Assembly: GCF_046557915.1 (NCBI RefSeq)
Contig: NZ_JBHEBG010000002.1
Span: 124,001-188,000 of the forward strand
Length of the DNA stretch: 64,000 nt
Direction: 5' to 3'
Source: JBHEBG01 sp046557915
GTDB lineage: Bacteria; Bacteroidota; Bacteroidia; Flavobacteriales; Flavobacteriaceae
Position 1 is the first letter of the stretch. Every line of letters starts with the position of its first letter. The notes under the pieces are model-generated. The model had not been told where the DNA came from. It saw nothing but the letters and a program-made list of their open reading frames with translations, and did no database searches. Below, piece after piece: positions 51,155 to 60,018 of the stretch. The position numbers were made by a program, and so were the translations under genes.

Positions 51155-53518
51155 TTATTTTGTCTCATTACTTAATAATTGATCTAAGGCGAACATGTCC
51201 GAAACCAATACCTGACGGGCCTTGCTTCCTTCAAAAGGACCAACGATACCAGCGGCCTCCAATTGGTCTATTATTCTACCGGCACGGTTATACCCCAGTT
51301 TTAACTTACGTTGTATCAATGAGGCAGAACCTTGTTGCGCAATTACGATAACTTCGGCGGCATCTCGGAACATGGCATCCCTTTCGGAAATATCATAATC
51401 AATACCTGTGCCAGAATCTTCCCCGGCATATTCCGGTAAAAGATGGGCATCTGGATAAGCACGCTGAGACCCTATATATTCTGCAATTTTGGCAACCTCG
51501 GGTGTGTCTACAAAAGCACATTGAATTCTCGTTACATCGTTTCCTTGTGTGAACAACATATCGCCCCTTCCTATTAATTGGTCCGCTCCCTGAGCGTCCA
51601 AAATAGTCCTGGAATCTATTTTAGAGGTTACCCTAAAGGCAATCCGAGCCGGAAAGTTGGCTTTAATAATGCCCGTTATTACATTTACCGAGGGCCTTTG
51701 TGTAGCAATGATCAAATGAATACCAATGGCACGGGCCAATTGTGCCAATCTGGCAATGGGTGTTTCTACTTCCTTGCCAGCCGTCATGATCAGATCGGCA
51801 AATTCGTCTATGACCAGCACAATATAAGGCAAGAACATATGACCATCGTTGGGGTTTAACTTACGTGTTTTAAATTTTTCATTGTACTCCTTTATATTCC
51901 TCACCATGGCCATTTTTAACAGCTCGTATCTGTTGTCCATTTCTATACACAAGGAATTAAGTGTATTGATCACCTTGGTATTGTCGGTAATAATGGCGTC
52001 CTCGGAATCGGGTAATTTGGCCAAATAATGACGCTCTATTTTATTGTAAATAGTAAGCTCTACTTTTTTAGGATCTACCAGAATAAATTTAACTTCCGCC
52101 GGATGCTTTTTGTAAAGTAAGGAGGTAAGTACCGCATTTAAACCAACAGATTTTCCCTGTCCGGTGGCACCGGCCATAAGGAGATGGGGCATCTTTGCAA
52201 GATCTACCACAAAAGTTTCATTGCTTATGGTCTTTCCGAAAGCTATGGGCAATTGCATTTCCGCTTTTTGAAATTTGCTAGATGCTATTACGGAGCGCAT
52301 GGATACAATGGTTGCATTTTTGTTGGGTACTTCTATACCAATGGTACCTTTGCCCGGAATAGGGGCAATGATACGTATACCTAATGCGGCAAGGGAAAGG
52401 GCAATATCGTCTTCCAGATTCTTTATTTTGGAGATACGCACCCCAGCTTCGGGTACAATCTCATAAAGCGTTACCGTGGGGCCAATGGTAGCTTTGATCT
52501 GGGCTATACCGATCTTATAATTTTTTAGGGTATTTACAATTTTGTTCTTGTTTTCCTCTAACTCTTCCTGGTTTATGGTTATGCCCCCTGTAGTACCATG
52601 TTGATCTAGAAGTTCTATAGTAGGGAATTTATAATTGCCAAGCTCCAGGGTAGGGTCAAACTCGCCAAAGTCTGCCACAAGTTTATCGGCGGTGTTTTTG
52701 CGTTCTTCTTTTTCCTCCTTAATCTTTTCAACCTTCATTTCAATATTCTCCTTTGGCGCTTCGGGTTTGTTAACCGTCTTGAGCTCCAAAGTTTCCTTGG
52801 GATCTTTTTCCAAAACAGGAATATCTTCTTTATGGGTGTAGGTATCCAACACTATTGCGGTATCCTTCTCTTGGGACAATGAAGTTTCTGGGGTAGTATT
52901 TCCTATGTCTGCAGATTCGTAGGCAAGGGGTCTGTCTTTTTTTGCAAAATACTTAGCGAGACTTTCGGGCGTAAATTTAAACAGTCGGACCAGAATAATG
53001 ACCAGTCCAAACAACAATAATAGGAACACCCCGATCTTACCGGTATAATCCTGTAAGAAATCGTTCATTTCATAGCCTATCAACCCCCCTAAAAGAGGTC
53101 TGCTAGGAGCAAAAAAGCCCAAGGCAATTGCTACCCAAATAACAAACACCAAGCCCCATATCCAGGTGCTTAGGAGGCCCTTTTTTGTTAAGCTTAGAAA
53201 GAGATATAGCCCAGAAACACAAAAAAGAAAAGGGAAAATAAGGGAGGCCAATCCAAAACCACGGTACATAAAAAAATGACTTACCGCAGCCCCAAACTTA
53301 TTGAGCAAATTTTTTGCTTGTTCATTTCTATTTGCAAATTCCGTAAGCGTACTTTGGTCGTCTTGCCAGGTAAAATAAAAGGATATAAAAGAAAAGAACA
53401 GGGCCATACTGAAAAGTATGAGGAGACTTCCCAATATTATTTTGTTCTGTTTGGATAACCTAAATGAAAAACCTTTTTTGGTAGCTTTTGGCTTTGCTGT
53501 TTTTCGCTTCTTTGCCAT
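51155..53518 (-). CDS. ftsK: DNA translocase FtsK
   Basis: The 787-residue protein has four N-terminal membrane segments (about 26-48, 80-104, 116-140 and 160-182), a charged linker (185-300, rich in Glu and Lys), and the motor: a Walker A GATGQGKSVGLN, Walker B YIVLVIDEFADLIMTAG, LARAIGIHLIIATQRPS, and a C-terminal gamma winged helix (VIVIAQQGSASLIQRKLKLG). It segregates the chromosome at the septum and activates XerCD at dif. A single TAnnTTTG box (53548-53555, minus strand) may be its promoter. The gene starts the transcript ftsK-lolA-lptF/G-ribB. Confidence 0.95.
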   Translation of the reverse strand: MAKKRKTAKPKATKKGFSFRLSKQNKIILGSLLILFSMALFFSFISFYFTWQDDQSTLTEFANRNEQAKNLLNKFGAAVSHFFMYRGFGLASLIFPFLFCVSGLYLFLSLTKKGLLSTWIWGLVFVIWVAIALGFFAPSRPLLGGLIGYEMNDFLQDYTGKIGVFLLLLFGLVIILVRLFKFTPESLAKYFAKKDRPLAYESADIGNTTPETSLSQEKDTAIVLDTYTHKEDIPVLEKDPKETLELKTVNKPEAPKENIEMKVEKIKEEKEERKNTADKLVADFGEFDPTLELGNYKFPTIELLDQHGTTGGITINQEELEENKNKIVNTLKNYKIGIAQIKATIGPTVTLYEIVPEAGVRISKIKNLEDDIALSLAALGIRIIAPIPGKGTIGIEVPNKNATIVSMRSVIASSKFQKAEMQLPIAFGKTISNETFVVDLAKMPHLLMAGATGQGKSVGLNAVLTSLLYKKHPAEVKFILVDPKKVELTIYNKIERHYLAKLPDSEDAIITDNTKVINTLNSLCIEMDNRYELLKMAMVRNIKEYNEKFKTRKLNPNDGHMFLPYIVLVIDEFADLIMTAGKEVETPIARLAQLARAIGIHLIIATQRPSVNVITGIIKANFPARIAFRVTSKIDSRTILDAQGADQLIGRGDMLFTQGNDVTRIQCAFVDTPEVAKIAEYIGSQRAYPDAHLLPEYAGEDSGTGIDYDISERDAMFRDAAEVIVIAQQGSASLIQRKLKLGYNRAGRIIDQLEAAGIVGPFEGSKARQVLVSDMFALDQLLSNETK

Positions 53519-53581
53519 TAAATCATCAATTATTTGGGGCTAAAATACAAATTTACTAAGGAAGCAAGCGTTAGGGATAGT

Positions 53582-53947
53582 TTAAAAAAGTTTTGGCAAA
53601 TAGATGATCAGCCCAATAATGGAGGCCGCTATAGAGACCAGCATTACTGCGCCTGCCGAAATGTCTTTTATAAACCCAATCTTTTCATCAAACTCTGGCT
53701 GTATATAATCCGCAATTTTTTCTATTGCCGTATTTAGGCCTTCTATGCCCAATACCATGGCAATTGCGAAGATTTGTAAGATCCATTCCGTACTCGAAAT
53801 TTCAAAAAAGAAGCCGGCAGCGGTCATAATCAATGCTATAACGATCTGAACTTTGATACTGCCCTCGGTACGTATAAGCAATAGTGCTCCGCGCAAGGCA
53901 TAACCAACTCCTCGAATTCTATTTTTGAGAAAGGATTCCTTAGGCAT
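53582..53947 (-). CDS. dgkA: diacylglycerol/undecaprenol kinase (DgkA-type)
   Basis: The 121-residue membrane protein has the three-helix DgkA plan: RGVGYALRGALLLIRTEGS, then IQIVIALIMTAAGFFF, and the hallmark ALGIEGLNTAIEKIADY with the catalytic Glu. A third segment (ISAGAVMLVSIAASIIGLII) closes it. This small enzyme phosphorylates diacylglycerol or undecaprenol, recycling membrane lipid carriers. Its start overlaps the Tpx stop by 8 bp, so the two are one transcript. Confidence 0.93.
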   Translation of the reverse strand: MPKESFLKNRIRGVGYALRGALLLIRTEGSIKVQIVIALIMTAAGFFFEISSTEWILQIFAIAMVLGIEGLNTAIEKIADYIQPEFDEKIGFIKDISAGAVMLVSIAASIIGLIIYLPKLF

Positions 53948-54446
53948 CCATTAACGCTTCTAATGCGGCTTTGTAATTGGGTTCGTCCACAATTTCTGGC
54001 ACCTGCTCCGCGTAGAGTACGGTACCTTCTTCGTTCAATACGATCACTGCTCTGGAATGCAACGATTGCAGGGGTCCGTCTGTAAATTCTACCTCGTAGG
54101 TCCTTCCGAAATTCCCATCCCTAAAATCAGATAGCATTTCAACGTTCGCAATACCTTCGGCACCACAAAAGCGGGCCTGGGCAAAGGGTAGGTCCTTGGA
54201 AATGCAGAGTACCTTGGTGTTATCCAATTCTGCAGCCTCCTGATTAAACTGCCGTACCGATTGTGCACAAGTACCGGTGTCAATGCTTGGGAAAATGTTC
54301 AATACTACTTTTTGTCCTTTGTAATTGGATAGGGTAGTGCCGGACAAATCTACTTTGGTAAGCGTAAAATCCTTGGCAGTACTCCCTTTTGCTGGTAGTG
54401 TGCCCAATGTATGTATGGTATTTCCTTTAAGTGTTACTGTAGCCAT
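53940..54446 (-). CDS. tpx: thiol peroxidase (atypical 2-Cys peroxiredoxin)
   Basis: The 168-residue protein matches Tpx: TLKGNTIHTLGTLPAKGSTA at the start, the peroxidatic Cys in PSIDTGTCAQSVRQF, and the resolving Cys in the AQARFC segment about 34 residues later. It reduces peroxides in the cytoplasm or periplasm with thioredoxin; no signal peptide is present. It is transcribed ahead of dgkA with an 8-bp overlap. Length and motif spacing agree with other bacterial Tpx proteins. Confidence 0.95.
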   Translation of the reverse strand: MATVTLKGNTIHTLGTLPAKGSTAKDFTLTKVDLSGTTLSNYKGQKVVLNIFPSIDTGTCAQSVRQFNQEAAELDNTKVLCISKDLPFAQARFCGAEGIANVEMLSDFRDGNFGRTYEVEFTDGPLQSLHSRAVIVLNEEGTVLYAEQVPEIVDEPNYKAALEALMDA

Positions 54447-54545
54447 TTCAACGGTTTTAAGTTCGCCGTGAAATTATAAAATATCTAGGTGATATGGTAG
54501 GAAATGTCCGGAAAAATTGCCTGGGGAAATAGGAAGCAAAAAACG

Positions 54546-56030
54546 TTATTCCGTAGTTGTAACCAGTTGTTTTATCTTTATTTTGAATCCTGCAAAGATC
54601 AAGGTCATAATAGGGCTCAACCAGTTGAAAATGGCAAAAAACATATACTCGCCCACACCCACGCCCAAAACACTACTATGGTAAGCACCGCAGGTATTCC
54701 ATGGAATCAATACGGAGGTGACGGTACCAGAATCTTCTAAAGTACGGCTTAGATTCTCCGGAGCAAGCCCTCTATCTTTATATGCTTGAGAAAACATTTT
54801 TCCTGGAACCACAATGGCCAAATACTGATCCGATGCCGTAACGTTAAGGGCCAAACAACTGCCTACTGTACTTGCAAAAAGGCCAAAAGTGGTCTTGGCC
54901 ATGCCCAACAACGATTTTGTAATTCTGGCCAAGGCGCCTATACCATCCATTACCCCACCAAATACCATGGCACAAATAATAAGCCAAATGGTGCCTAACA
55001 TACCTTTCATCCCTTTAGCGGAAAAGAGTTTGGTAAGTGCTTCGTTATCCGTGGCAATAGTGGTTTCCAAAGTTATGGAGTTCAAAACACCTTTGTAGGC
55101 AGATTCAAAAGTCAGGGTTTCGTTTCCTGTTATTCCGGCAACAACGCCAGGTTGGAATATCAAGGCAAACACACCTCCCAATAAGGTTCCTATCAATAGG
55201 GCAACAAGGGGAGGGGTTTTCTTAACAATCAAAAAAATCACGACCAAAGGCACTAAGAACAGCCATCCGTTGATGTTGAAGGTAGCATCGATATCATTTA
55301 AAATAGTAGCAATATCCGCGGTACCCGAGGTATCTTGGGTAAATCCGAGGATAATAAAAACAGTAAAGGTAACCAGTATGGTAGGTATTGTGGTTAGGGT
55401 CATGTATTTGATATGACCAAAAAGTTCACCTCCGGCCATGGCAGGTGCCAAATTGGTAGTATCGCTTAAAGGCGATAACTTGTCTCCAAAATAAGCTCCT
55501 GAAAGCGCGGCTCCGGCCGTCATGCCCAAAGAAACACCCAACGCATCACCAATCCCGATAAGTGCTATACCCACGGTAGCCGAAGTAGTCCAAGAACTTC
55601 CTGTGGCTATAGAAATAATGGCACAGATAACCACACAGGCTGCTAAAAATATGGTAGGGTTAAGGATTTGTAATCCATAGTAGATCATGGCGGGGATAAT
55701 ACCACTAATGAGCCATGTGCCAGCAAGTGCACCCACCATTAGCAGAATTATTAAAGCCCCGGTGGTAGATTTTACATTCTCTGCTACCTCGGCCAGCATT
55801 TGTTTGTAAGAAGCCTTGTTTAAAAAACCTACAACTGCGGCCACGGCACCGCCCAAAAGCAAAATAAACTGGTTGGAGCCACTAATGGCGTCCTCTCCAA
55901 AAACGTAAACATTGTAGGCAAGCATGCCTACTAGCGCAATAACGGGGATTAGGGCCTCCCAAATGCTAAGTTCCTGATTTTCAACTATATTTTCATTTTG
56001 GCGATAGGGTTTGGCTTTCTTACTTTGCAT
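54546..56030 (-). CDS. nhaC: NhaC-family Na+/H+ antiporter
   Basis: The 494-residue protein has about eleven to twelve membrane segments. It carries family motifs such as ATGSSWTTSATVGIALIGIGDALG, LSGAYFGDKLSPLSDTTNLAPAM and CLALNVTASDQYLAIVVPG, the last two holding the charged and polar residues of the ion path. Transport exchanges sodium or a carboxylate for protons and suits a marine or saline habitat. It stands alone, with gaps of 99 and 62 bp to neighbours on the same strand. Confidence 0.88.
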   Translation of the reverse strand: MQSKKAKPYRQNENIVENQELSIWEALIPVIALVGMLAYNVYVFGEDAISGSNQFILLLGGAVAAVVGFLNKASYKQMLAEVAENVKSTTGALIILLMVGALAGTWLISGIIPAMIYYGLQILNPTIFLAACVVICAIISIATGSSWTTSATVGIALIGIGDALGVSLGMTAGAALSGAYFGDKLSPLSDTTNLAPAMAGGELFGHIKYMTLTTIPTILVTFTVFIILGFTQDTSGTADIATILNDIDATFNINGWLFLVPLVVIFLIVKKTPPLVALLIGTLLGGVFALIFQPGVVAGITGNETLTFESAYKGVLNSITLETTIATDNEALTKLFSAKGMKGMLGTIWLIICAMVFGGVMDGIGALARITKSLLGMAKTTFGLFASTVGSCLALNVTASDQYLAIVVPGKMFSQAYKDRGLAPENLSRTLEDSGTVTSVLIPWNTCGAYHSSVLGVGVGEYMFFAIFNWLSPIMTLIFAGFKIKIKQLVTTTE

Positions 56031-56092
56031 AGTTTGGTAGTTAGTTACCTTGTAATATTACGATTTTGGAAACTGTTCTGCAAGCCTGCCAT

Positions 56093-57313
56093 TTAAATGC
56101 TTACCTCTATACTTTTAAGGATTCCTAGTGTTACCATACATTTCTTCATCATTTGATAGGTTCTGTGAATATCGTTGTCCAGCCCTACAGAGAATCGAAT
56201 AAGTCCATTGGATAACCCCATTTCTTTTTGCTCTTCCAAAGGTATTTCCGAGGAGGTGGAAGTACCGGGAGCACTAAAAAGGGTTTTATAAAACCCAAGG
56301 CTCACCGCCAAATACCCAAGGTTTTTTTGTTGCATAAGTTCCATCAGGGCATTTGCATTTTCCAAAGACCCTACATCCACGGTAAGTAGGCCTCCATAAC
56401 CAAAGGATGTATTCATTTGTTTTTTTATGATGGGGAATCCTGAATGTGACTTTAATCCTGGGTAAACCACACGCAAGCCATCTTTTTCGAAGTTTTCGGC
56501 TAGGTAAAGTGCATTTTCACTGTGTTTTTTTATACGGATATGTAGAGTCCTTAGATTTTTTAAGATAGAAGCCGCCCTTAAGCTGTCTAACGTACTACCC
56601 AATAACATTCCGGCGCCAGAGTTTACATCTTTTAATGCCAAACAGAAATCTTTAGGGCCGCAGACCACCCCAGCTACACAGTCGCTACTTCCGTTGATGA
56701 ATTTTGTTAAGCTATGGATAACAATTTCTGCCCCCAATTTGGCAGGTGTAATGGTCAATGGAGAAAAAGTATTGTCTACTACCAAGGGTATATCATACTT
56801 CTTGGCTAGCGTTGCGAGCGACTTTATATCTGCAATTTCCAACAAAGGATTGCTAACGGCTTCGCAATAGATCATTTTGGTCTTAGGGGTTATAGCCTTT
56901 TCCACTAGGTCTATTTTCGTAGTATCCACAAAGGAGGTATCGATCTTAAACTTTTTCAAAAAGTTTTTTAGGAAGGCGTAGGTCCCTCCATAGATGGTTC
57001 TGCTACTTACAATATGATCACCGGTATCGCATAATTGCATTAGCACCGATGTAATGGCTCCCATGCCGCTAGCGTAGACATTGGCACTTTCCGTGCCTTC
57101 CAAAGCTGCTAAGGCCTCCCCTAGGTAGAGGTTGGAAGGGGAGGAGTGTCTACTATATAAATAGCATCCCTCCGTATTGCCGTCGAACGTATCGAACATG
57201 GTCTTAGCCGACAAAAAAGTATAGGTAGATGAATCCGAAATAGAGGGGTTTACACCTCCAAACTCACCAAAATATTGCAAATTCTGTATGTAATCTGAAG
57301 CTTTATAGTCCAT
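56093..57313 (-). CDS. methionine gamma-lyase-like PLP enzyme (Cys/Met metabolism family)
   Basis: I start at ATG 57311-57313 (MDYKASDYIQNLQYFGEFGG); the frame runs up to 57364, but the extra N-terminal part has no family match. The protein has the Cys/Met metabolism fold with YSRHSSPSNLYLGEALAALEG, ASGMGAITSVLM, the PLP-binding HSLTKFINGSSD (Lys) and the C-terminal FGYGGLLTVDVG. It could be methionine gamma-lyase or a related C-S lyase; the sequence does not settle the substrate. A Lrp-type regulator is divergently transcribed from the other side of a 152-bp intergenic region. Confidence 0.85.
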   Translation of the reverse strand: MDYKASDYIQNLQYFGEFGGVNPSISDSSTYTFLSAKTMFDTFDGNTEGCYLYSRHSSPSNLYLGEALAALEGTESANVYASGMGAITSVLMQLCDTGDHIVSSRTIYGGTYAFLKNFLKKFKIDTSFVDTTKIDLVEKAITPKTKMIYCEAVSNPLLEIADIKSLATLAKKYDIPLVVDNTFSPLTITPAKLGAEIVIHSLTKFINGSSDCVAGVVCGPKDFCLALKDVNSGAGMLLGSTLDSLRAASILKNLRTLHIRIKKHSENALYLAENFEKDGLRVVYPGLKSHSGFPIIKKQMNTSFGYGGLLTVDVGSLENANALMELMQQKNLGYLAVSLGFYKTLFSAPGTSTSSEIPLEEQKEMGLSNGLIRFSVGLDNDIHRTYQMMKKCMVTLGILKSIEVSI

Positions 57314-57465
57314 GGATATAGTTTTTTGTACCATAAAATTATTTATAAATGGATAAAATAACAATCAAATGTTATAATTATAGAAAATAAATCTATTATA
57401 GTATTTAAACATAGAATTATATTCATTAAATTCGTAATGTTCGCTATTTTTAAAGAAAAAAAATC

Positions 57466-57927
57466 ATGATCAATCTTGATGAAACCGATGTTGCCCTTTT
57501 AGACTTGCTACAGACCAACAGTAAAAGAACTACAAAAGAATATGCAAATCAGTTGGGGTTGTCCACCACAGCGGTGTATGAGCGAATTAAACGTTTGGAA
57601 CGTACTGGAGTTGTAACAAGGTATGTAGCTCTAGTAGATCAACAAAAAGTAGACAAGGCTTTTGTGGTGCTCTGTCATATCAAGCTTTTAAAGCATAGCA
57701 AAGAATTTGTAATGCAGTTCGAAAGACAGGTAGCCAAACTTAAAGAGGTAGCGGAATGTTATCATATTAGTGGGGATTACGATTATATCCTAAAAATACA
57801 CGTCGGCGGTATGCAGGCCTATCGCGATTTTATGGTGACCAAACTTACGGCCATAGACCATATTGGTAGTACACAAAGCTCTTTTGTAATCAATGAAGTA
57901 AAACATACCACGGCTATTGCCCTATAG
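57466..57927 (+). CDS. Lrp/AsnC-family transcriptional regulator
   Basis: The 153-residue protein has an N-terminal helix-turn-helix (DLLQTNSKRTTKEYANQLGLS, then TAVYERIKRLERTGVV) and a C-terminal RAM ligand-binding domain (AFVVLCHIKLLKHSKEFV, then ECYHISGDYDYILKIHV). Lrp-type regulators sense amino acids; here the divergent C-S lyase gene is the natural target, so it probably responds to methionine or another amino acid. The shared intergenic region holds A/T-rich sequence but no dyad I can call with confidence. Confidence 0.95.
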   Translation: MINLDETDVALLDLLQTNSKRTTKEYANQLGLSTTAVYERIKRLERTGVVTRYVALVDQQKVDKAFVVLCHIKLLKHSKEFVMQFERQVAKLKEVAECYHISGDYDYILKIHVGGMQAYRDFMVTKLTAIDHIGSTQSSFVINEVKHTTAIAL

Positions 57928-57981
57928 CTGCTAAAGTGTTGTTAAACAGTGCTTAATGCTTGTGCAATATACGTACCTTAT

Positions 57982-58013
57982 TGGTAATTGGTAATTGGTA
58001 ATTGGTAATTGGT
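57982..58013 (+). repeat. 7-bp microsatellite TGGTAAT x4 plus partial unit
   Basis: Four perfect units of TGGTAAT run from 57982 to 58009, then TGGT and TTAA. The repeat is 15 bp upstream of the ATG at 58028. A change in unit number would shift promoter spacing or leader length, so slipped-strand variation of expression is possible. Confidence 0.85.
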
Positions 58014-58027
58014 TAAAGCAGCGAGGC

Positions 58028-58414
58028 ATGGAAGCAGGGTCTATTTTTAGAACAATTTTAGGGGTTTTATTGGGAGAACTTACACTAATAGTACTTACTA
58101 CAGTTGCTCAGGAAGTAGTGGTAGATGGTGTACATGTGGCCACATCCTCAGTTTCGGAACTTGCCATAGGGGGTATTGCCACGCTTATAGCAGGTTTAAT
58201 TTCTGGCTTACTGGCCACTCTTATCGGCGGAAACCATAATAAATGGCCCGTCCTGGTCATTTCACTTTTTATTGTCATAGAAACTACGTACCTCCTTTGG
58301 GCCGGATTGGCAGGTAATCCGCTGTGGTTTGCCGTACCTTCCGCTTTGGCTTTGATAGCAAGCGTTTGGGCAGGTTTTTATGGAATTGGAAAGTTAAAGA
58401 CCACTACTGGCTAA
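58028..58414 (+). CDS. small multi-pass membrane protein of unknown function
   Basis: The start is ATG 58028 (MEAGSIFRTILGVLLGE); an earlier TTG at 57995 lies in the 7-bp repeat and would only add repeat-encoded residues. The 128 residues form about four membrane segments (near 7-26, 43-66, 73-91 and 98-118) with a single charged loop GGNHNKWP. I do not recognise a family. It lies behind the Lrp regulator at 100 bp and before lpdA. A role in ion or metabolite handling is possible but not shown. Confidence 0.75.
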   Translation: MEAGSIFRTILGVLLGELTLIVLTTVAQEVVVDGVHVATSSVSELAIGGIATLIAGLISGLLATLIGGNHNKWPVLVISLFIVIETTYLLWAGLAGNPLWFAVPSALALIASVWAGFYGIGKLKTTTG

Positions 58415-58439
58415 CACATTAATCGCCCTAACGTCCGTA

Positions 58440-58469
58440 TTGTCTAACCACAAAACATTCGTACTTTTG
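58440..58469 (+). promoter_or_regulatory. housekeeping-type promoter of lipoamide dehydrogenase
   Basis: TTG (58440-58442) and TACTTTTG (58462-58469) are separated by 19 bp, inside the 17-23 bp range of the Bacteroidota consensus TTG-N-TAnnTTTG. The gene start at 58527 is 57 bp further. This normal -33/-7 pair contrasts with the activator-type promoters in the stress island. Confidence 0.65.
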
Positions 58470-58526
58470 TATTTCGAATTTTCGGATATTCAATACGAAA
58501 CAAGCTAGCATTAACAAAACCATACT

Positions 58527-59933
58527 ATGACTCAATACGATGTAGCCGTTATAGGCTCTGGTCCCGGAGGATACGTGGCAGCAATACGTTGCGCGCAATT
58601 AGGAATGAAAACCGCAATCATTGAAAAATATGCAACCTTGGGTGGCACCTGTCTTAATGTAGGTTGTATACCCTCCAAGGCACTTTTGGATTCGTCCCAC
58701 CACTATGAAGATGCCATCAAACACTTTGAAGAACACGGTATCGAAATTCCGGGTGAGGTAAAGGTTAATCTGAAGCAAATGATTGGCCGTAAGCAGGCTG
58801 TGGTAGACCAGACTACGAAGGGGATTCAGTTTTTAATGGACAAAAACAAAATAGATGTTTACGAAGGTATTGGCAGTTTTAAAGATGCCACACATGTCAA
58901 CATAAAGAAAAATGATGGCAAGACCGAGACCATTGAAGCCAAACATATTATTATAGCTACAGGCTCTAAGCCTTCTACTTTACCCTTTATAAAAATTGAT
59001 AAGGAACGCATCATTACCTCTACGGAGGCACTGAAATTGACAGAAATCCCAAAACACATGATCGTAATCGGAGGCGGGGTCATAGGTTTGGAATTGGGAC
59101 AGGTTTATAAGCGTTTGGGTTCTGAGGTTACCGTTATTGAATTTATGGATCGAATAATTCCTGGAATGGATGGTGCGCTTTCCAAGGAATTAATGAAGGC
59201 CATGAAAAAGCAAAAGGCAAAGTTTAACCTTTCACATAAAGTTAAATCCGTAGAGCGAAAAGGCAATGAAGTTATCGTTAAGGCAGATAACAAGAAAGGC
59301 GAAGAAGTTACCTTTACCGGTGATTACTGTCTTGTTTCTGTAGGACGAAGACCTTATACCGATGGACTGAATGCCAAGGCTGCAGGCGTAAAGATTGATG
59401 AAAGGGGCAGGGTTGAAGTCAATGGTCAGTTACAGACCACGGCTGCCAACATCTATGCTATTGGCGATGTGGTACGTGGAGCCATGTTAGCACACAAAGC
59501 GGAGGAAGAGGGTAGTATGGTTGCCGAGATATTGGCGGGTCAAAAACCACATATCGATTATAATTTAATCCCGGGCGTAGTCTACACATGGCCCGAAGTT
59601 GCTGCCGTAGGAAAAACGGAAGAAGAACTGAAAGAGGCCAAAGTAGAATATAAGGTAGGGCAGTTTCCTATGCGCGCATTGGGACGTGCCCGTGCCAGTA
59701 TGGATATAGACGGTTTTGTAAAGATACTTGCTGATAAGAAAACCGATGAGGTTCTGGGTGTCCATATGATTGGAGCACGTTGTGCAGACCTCATTACAGA
59801 AGGAGTTACCGCCATGGAGTTTAGGGCTTCGGCCGAGGATATTGCAAGGATGAGCCATGCCCATCCTACCTATGCGGAAGCTGTTAAGGAAGCGGCTTTG
59901 GCAGCCACGGAAGACCGGGCGCTACATATTTAG
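58527..59933 (+). CDS. lpdA: dihydrolipoyl dehydrogenase (E3)
   Basis: The 468-residue flavoprotein has the FAD-binding GSGPGGYVAAIRCAQLG, the redox disulfide GGTCLNVGCIPSKALL, the NAD-binding IGGGVIGLELGQVYKRLG, and the C-terminal His-Glu pair (HAHPTYAEAVKEAAL). It reoxidises lipoamide of the pyruvate and 2-oxoglutarate dehydrogenase complexes and of the glycine cleavage system. It is a single gene with a consensus promoter and no visible partner. All motifs are present at usual spacing. Confidence 0.97.
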   Translation: MTQYDVAVIGSGPGGYVAAIRCAQLGMKTAIIEKYATLGGTCLNVGCIPSKALLDSSHHYEDAIKHFEEHGIEIPGEVKVNLKQMIGRKQAVVDQTTKGIQFLMDKNKIDVYEGIGSFKDATHVNIKKNDGKTETIEAKHIIIATGSKPSTLPFIKIDKERIITSTEALKLTEIPKHMIVIGGGVIGLELGQVYKRLGSEVTVIEFMDRIIPGMDGALSKELMKAMKKQKAKFNLSHKVKSVERKGNEVIVKADNKKGEEVTFTGDYCLVSVGRRPYTDGLNAKAAGVKIDERGRVEVNGQLQTTAANIYAIGDVVRGAMLAHKAEEEGSMVAEILAGQKPHIDYNLIPGVVYTWPEVAAVGKTEEELKEAKVEYKVGQFPMRALGRARASMDIDGFVKILADKKTDEVLGVHMIGARCADLITEGVTAMEFRASAEDIARMSHAHPTYAEAVKEAALAATEDRALHI

Positions 59934-60018
59934 GGCAAGGTAAATAGAATTTTAATGTTGATATCACCGCCGAAATTCTTGGAACAAGGAGTTTTGGGGT
60001 GTTAAATCTTTGTAATTT

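Noticed and set aside
53548..53555. Isolated TAnnTTTG matches, for example 53548 (ftsK), 21236 (sulfite operon) and 63888 (acyltransferase)
   Set aside because: No -33 TTG or dyad at the right distance. Each alone is too short to be trusted, so I list them here and not as promoters.
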